A stretch of DNA of 8,251 nt from a bacterium 210917-DFI.7.65 (GTDB taxonomy: Bacteria > Bacillota > Clostridia > Oscillospirales > Oscillospiraceae): the NCBI GenBank assembly GCA_020555865.1, contig JAJCJJ010000009.1, forward strand, positions 1-8,251, in the 5' to 3' direction. Positions 5,286 through 8,251 of this stretch are shown one piece after another (positions within the stretch are counted from its first letter, which is position 1; the number at the start of each line of letters is the position of its first letter). A program made the translations under genes and the position numbers. The notes below the pieces were generated by a model. That model was given only the letters and a program-made list of their open reading frames with translations, was not told where the DNA came from and did no database searches.

Positions 5286-6368
5286 ATGACAAAAATTGAT
5301 ATTATTTCCGGCTTTTTGGGCGCAGGTAAAACCACGCTGATCAAAAAACTGCTGGAAGAGGCCTACAAAGGCGAGCAGGTGGTGCTGATCGAAAACGAGT
5401 TCGGCGAAATCGGCATTGACGGCGGCTTTCTGAAGGACGCCGGCATCAACATTACCGAAATGAATTCCGGGTGCATCTGCTGCTCCCTGGTGGGCGATTT
5501 CGGCGCGGCGCTGCACGATGTCATCGAGCAGTTCCATCCCGACCGCGTGATCATCGAACCTTCCGGCGTAGGCAAACTCAGCGACGTAATCCGCGCCGTA
5601 CAGCGCGCCGCGGAAACGACACCGATGGAGCTGAACTGCTTCATCGCCGTGGCTGACGCCACCAAGTGCAAAATGTATATGAAGAACTTCGGCGAGTTTT
5701 TCAACAACCAGATCGAGCACGCCAACACCATCATCCTCTCCCGCGCTCAGAACATGAGCGAGGAAAAGATGGCCGCCACCGTGGCAGAGCTGCGCGCGCA
5801 CAACGGCGACGCTATCATCATCACCACCCCCTGGGATCAGATCACCGGAAAACAGATCCTGGAGGCCATGGAAACCCACAAACATGATGTGGTGACGCAG
5901 CTGATGGCCGAGGAATGGAACGACGACGAGGAATGCGACGATCCAGACTGCTGTTGTCATGATCACACGCACCACCATCACCACGACCACGAGCACGAAC
6001 ATCACCACCATGACCACGAGCATACACATCATCATGAGCACGGCCATGAACATGAACATCATCATGAACATCACCATGAACATCACCACCACGCCGACGA
6101 GGTATTTACCTCCTGGGGCGCAGAAACTCCCCGCAAGTTTACCGATGAGGAAATCGATGCAGCCCTGACTGCGCTGGACGGCGGCAGCTACGGCGCCATT
6201 CTTCGGGCCAAGGGCATTGTTCCCGCCGTTGACGGCGGATGGATTCATTTCGATTACGTGCCGTTTGAGCACAACGTCCGCCGCGGCAGCGCCGAAGTGA
6301 CGGGCCGTCTGTGTGTCATCGGCGCAGAATTGAAAGAGGACGAGGTGTCCGCCCTGTTCCACATTTAA
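5286..6368 (+). CDS. COG0523 (CobW-like) GTPase with His-rich metal-binding segment
   Basis: A 360-residue cytosolic P-loop GTPase of the COG0523 family, whose members insert or deliver metals such as Zn, Co or Ni. Walker A is GFLGAGKTT (9-17), followed by ENEFGEIGID (36-45), the family metal site CICC (63-66) and the Walker B-like EPSGVG (91-96). The usual guanine-specifying NKxD is replaced by S-R-A-Q (152-155). A cysteine cluster (C217, C222-C224) leads into residues 225-269, of which 31 are His, mostly with Asp and Glu between; this is a metal reservoir-like insert. The C-terminal CobW_C-like domain follows (about 280-360). The ATG at 5286 is chosen because it directly precedes the conserved first strand and has GAAGGGA upstream; an upstream TTG at 5235 is less likely. 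It is the first gene of a three-gene operon. The metal and client are not shown by the sequence. Confidence 0.93.
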   Translation: MTKIDIISGFLGAGKTTLIKKLLEEAYKGEQVVLIENEFGEIGIDGGFLKDAGINITEMNSGCICCSLVGDFGAALHDVIEQFHPDRVIIEPSGVGKLSDVIRAVQRAAETTPMELNCFIAVADATKCKMYMKNFGEFFNNQIEHANTIILSRAQNMSEEKMAATVAELRAHNGDAIIITTPWDQITGKQILEAMETHKHDVVTQLMAEEWNDDEECDDPDCCCHDHTHHHHHDHEHEHHHHDHEHTHHHEHGHEHEHHHEHHHEHHHHADEVFTSWGAETPRKFTDEEIDAALTALDGGSYGAILRAKGIVPAVDGGWIHFDYVPFEHNVRRGSAEVTGRLCVIGAELKEDEVSALFHI

Positions 6369-6384
6369 AATGAGGAGAACACAC

Positions 6385-7317
6385 ATGGAAGTTCCTGTTT
6401 ATCTGATTGCCGGCTTTCTGGAAGGCGGCAAAACCAACTTTATCAACGGCATTCTGGAGGATGGCTTTGCCCGGGAAGACGCAACCCTTCTGCTCTGCTG
6501 CGAAGAAGGCATCGAGGAATACGACCCTCGCTTTCTGCGCAACGTCACCGTGGTGACCATTGATGACGAAAGCCAGCTCAGCCGGAACAAACTCAAGCAG
6601 CTCGAACAGAAATACCGGCCCAAGCAAATTCTGATCGAATACAACGGCATGTGGGAAATTCAAAAACTCTATTTTGACTACCTTCCCAGCAACTGGCTGC
6701 TCTACCAGGTGATGACGTTTGTGGACGCCACTACATTTAATATGTATGTGAAAAACATGGGCGCGCTGATGATGGAAAAGATCAAGGACGCCGATATGAT
6801 CGTGTTCAACCGCTGCACGGAAAAAGAGCGTGAAGCCCTGCGCGCACGCAATCTGAAAATGGTCAACCGCCGGGCAGACATCTATCTTGAGAACATGGAC
6901 GGCAGCAGCGAGGATTATGCCGACGAAACCGTGTCAGCATTTGACCTCTCCGCTCCTCTGATCGACATCCGGGATGACGATTATGGCGTGTTTTACGTCG
7001 AGGCCATGGATCTGCCCGCCCGATTTGATGGGAAGACCGTCCGTTTCAAAGCGCAGATGTGCAAAAGTCCTCAATTCCAGGAAGGCTGTGTTCCCGGCCG
7101 GTTCGCTATGGTGTGCTGCGCCAACGATATCACCTTCCTGGGCATGGCCTGCAAGGCAAAAAACATCGAACAGTATAAAAACCGCGATTGGGTCACCATC
7201 ACCGCCACGGTGAAGGCGGAGCATCTGGACGCTTACGGAGAAGAACCTGGTCCCGTGCTGTACGCCGAGCGCATTGAGCCGGCTGAGCCGGCCAAAGAGG
7301 AGGTCATTCAATTCTGA
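6385..7317 (+). CDS. Divergent COG0523-like GTPase with DUF1980/TIGR03943-like C-terminal domain
   Basis: A 310-residue protein. The N-terminal half (1-165) is a P-loop NTPase with Walker A GFLEGGKT (10-17), a Walker B-position stretch LIEYNGMW (83-90) and F-N-R-C-T (141-145) where NKxD is expected. It lacks the CxCC metal motif of its upstream neighbour. The C-terminal half (about 195-300) looks like the DUF1980/TIGR03943 fold: a V-R-F-K strand, then the G-R-F-A-M-V-C-C-A-N-D core (238-248) with paired Cys, then a W-V-T-I-T-A-T-V strand. That domain otherwise occurs in partners of COG0701 permeases, some metal-linked. The ATG at 6385 is preceded by GAGGAG; the upstream ATG at 6370 overlaps that site and is unlikely to be used. 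It begins 16 nt after the first GTPase stop, so the two are co-transcribed and may cooperate. The function is not established. Confidence 0.8.
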   Translation: MEVPVYLIAGFLEGGKTNFINGILEDGFAREDATLLLCCEEGIEEYDPRFLRNVTVVTIDDESQLSRNKLKQLEQKYRPKQILIEYNGMWEIQKLYFDYLPSNWLLYQVMTFVDATTFNMYVKNMGALMMEKIKDADMIVFNRCTEKEREALRARNLKMVNRRADIYLENMDGSSEDYADETVSAFDLSAPLIDIRDDDYGVFYVEAMDLPARFDGKTVRFKAQMCKSPQFQEGCVPGRFAMVCCANDITFLGMACKAKNIEQYKNRDWVTITATVKAEHLDAYGEEPGPVLYAERIEPAEPAKEEVIQF

Positions 7318-7562
7318 TGAAGCCCCTTTATGCCAACTTTTTCGGCGTCAGCAAAACCCAGAACGCCGACGGCGAACTGGTAGAACTGACGCTGAACATC
7401 AGCCACAAATACATGGAGCAGCAGACCACCATTGGTCCCAACGGCGTGGAAACAATTTCGGCACCGGCTATGGAGCAGATTGCCAGCATCCTGCTGACGC
7501 CTGCCAACGCCCGTGCTCTGCGTGCCCTGCTGGATCAGACGATCCGCACCGCAGACGAGTGA
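7317..7562 (+). CDS. Small DUF3467-like protein
   Basis: An 81-residue soluble protein. Its ATG overlaps the stop of the preceding GTPase (TGATG), and GAGGAGG lies about 14 nt upstream inside that gene, so translation is probably coupled. The N-terminal Y-A-N-F-F-G-V-S and the C-terminal S-I-L-L-T-P-A-N-A-R-A-L-R-A-L-L-D resemble DUF3467 proteins (YANF...; 'L-S-P-x-x-A-K-x-L' near the end). No Cys and few His are present, so it is not itself an obvious metal binder. Its conserved place after two GTPase genes would suggest an accessory role, but the function is unknown. Confidence 0.7.
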   Translation: MKPLYANFFGVSKTQNADGELVELTLNISHKYMEQQTTIGPNGVETISAPAMEQIASILLTPANARALRALLDQTIRTADE

Positions 7563-7594
7563 CGGTCTGCCGGCACTGCCTTTTCCCCTGATAA

Positions 7595-7628
7595 AAAACG
7601 GCGAACCGGATACCCGGTTCGCCGTTTT
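7595..7628. terminator. Bidirectional intrinsic terminator between convergent genes
   Basis: Perfect 15-bp stem, AAAACGGCGAACCGG against CCGGTTCGCCGTTTT, with loop ATAC. On the plus strand the stem ends in TTTT; on the minus strand it runs into six T. It ends the GTPase operon on one side and the SLH-protein gene on the other. Confidence 0.93.
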
Positions 7629-7649
7629 GGGTCTTTGCGCAAAGAAAAA

Positions 7650-8251
7650 TCAACGCTGATACTGCGCCCAGTCAGGATTTACATTCAGCGCTGTCCAGCG
7701 CTCATAAACTTCGCCTTTGCGTTCGTAGGCGTGGCTGTTCGTCGCTTCCTGCACCGCCAGGTAATACCAGGCTCCCGGAAGAGCATCCGGCCACTCCTTC
7801 ATCCCTGCCAGAAGGTCTTCTTTCTCCTCCGGCAAACGGTTCAAAACACGGTTGATGATCGTCATCGTCTCCGCCCGTGTGATCGGCGCATTCGGGCGGA
7901 AACGTCCGTCCGGGTCGCCCTGTATCCATCCCAGCTGCGCTGCACGCCGGATTTCGCTTTCAGCCCAGTGCCCGGAAATGTCCGTAAAGCTGCTCTCGCC
8001 GTCGCTCGTTCCGGTATCGAACCGGGCGCAAATTGCCGCAAACTCCGCGCGGGTAATCGCTTCGTGGGGCGCAAACGTATCCTCAGTATACCCTTTCACC
8101 ACCCCCAGCGCCGCCATCGTGGATACTGCCTTGTTGTACCATGCTCCCTGCTCCACATCAGCAAAGCCGCTCCGGTCGGTTAAATACTCTTCCCGCACAT
8201 CCTCTTTCAGCAACCGGAAGAAAATCGCCGCCGTTTCCGCACGGGTGACGT
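7650..8251 (-). CDS. C-terminal part of an SLH-domain surface protein, cut by window edge
   Basis: The frame is open from the right edge to the stop at 7650, giving the last 200 residues. They form tandem S-layer homology repeats: the end of one (V-T-R-A-E-T-A-A-I-F-F-R-L-L at the edge), a complete second (starting S-G-F-A-D-V, with G-V-V-K-G-Y and I-T-R-A-E-F), and a complete third (F-T-D-I-S-G-H-W-A, then P-I-T-R-A-E-T). About 50 residues rich in Trp and Tyr follow the last repeat. SLH domains anchor proteins to pyruvylated secondary cell-wall polymers outside the cell. The apparent TTG start at 8213 is not real, since the SLH sequence continues upstream to the edge. The N-terminal cargo domain and signal peptide are not visible. 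The I-T-R-A-E motifs indicate functional anchoring repeats. Confidence 0.93.
   Translation of the reverse strand, partial: VTRAETAAIFFRLLKEDVREEYLTDRSGFADVEQGAWYNKAVSTMAALGVVKGYTEDTFAPHEAITRAEFAAICARFDTGTSDGESSFTDISGHWAESEIRRAAQLGWIQGDPDGRFRPNAPITRAETMTIINRVLNRLPEEKEDLLAGMKEWPDALPGAWYYLAVQEATNSHAYERKGEVYERWTALNVNPDWAQYQR

Noticed and set aside
5958..6093. CRISPR-like or tandem repeat appearance of the CATCAC tract
   Set aside because: It has no spacer-repeat periodicity and is in frame within a coding region, encoding the His-rich segment.
5196..6386. 396-codon minus-strand frame with a Met/Val-rich stretch resembling a membrane helix
   Set aside because: It is the reverse strand of the His-codon tract in the COG0523 GTPase, which explains the Met/Val run.

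Overview
The window looks like chromosomal DNA from a Gram-positive anaerobe of class Clostridia, probably an Oscillospiraceae-like gut Firmicute. This is an inference from purine-rich Shine-Dalgarno sites, moderate-to-high GC coding DNA, a LytR-CpsA-Psr protein, an SLH-domain protein, an ANTAR two-component pair and two COG0523-type GTPases. No rRNA, tRNA, CRISPR array or complete mobile element was seen.

Left part (1-2760, all minus strand). An ANTAR response regulator (GTG start at 2554) is followed after 53 bp by its soluble HisKA_2-type histidine kinase (486-1928). Downstream of the kinase is a near-consensus promoter (372-400), then about 240 nt of untranslated leader, then the first 42 codons of a gene that runs off the left edge. 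That fragment resembles the N-terminus of a pyruvate-formate-lyase-like glycyl radical enzyme. The leader holds a strong hairpin with loop AAUGGC, a weak hairpin with loop AUCGAA, and an intrinsic terminator that shares bases with the weak hairpin. This is the layout expected of an ANTAR-responsive antiterminator (two hexaloops with A at position 1 and G at position 4). The likely circuit is: kinase senses a signal, phosphorylates the regulator, the regulator binds the leader RNA, the terminator does not form, and the enzyme gene is transcribed. The regulator's own leader also carries a perfect 6-bp hairpin with an A1/G4 hexaloop (AUGGCA).

Middle (2760-5100). A decayed 3' end of a tyrosine recombinase is followed by a palindromic repeat. 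An inverted partial copy of that repeat lies in the regulator's leader. Next comes a minus-strand operon of an LCP-family envelope protein and an alpha/beta-hydrolase esterase, with a good promoter at 5089-5117 and an intrinsic terminator at 3114-3150.

Right part (5160-8251). A plus-strand operon runs from a promoter at 5183-5210. It encodes a COG0523 GTPase with a very His-rich segment, a divergent P-loop GTPase whose C-terminal half resembles DUF1980/TIGR03943, and an 81-residue DUF3467-like protein starting in a TGATG overlap. The probable theme is transition-metal handling. A two-way terminator (7595-7628) separates this operon from the convergent C-terminal part of an SLH-domain surface protein, which runs off the right edge.
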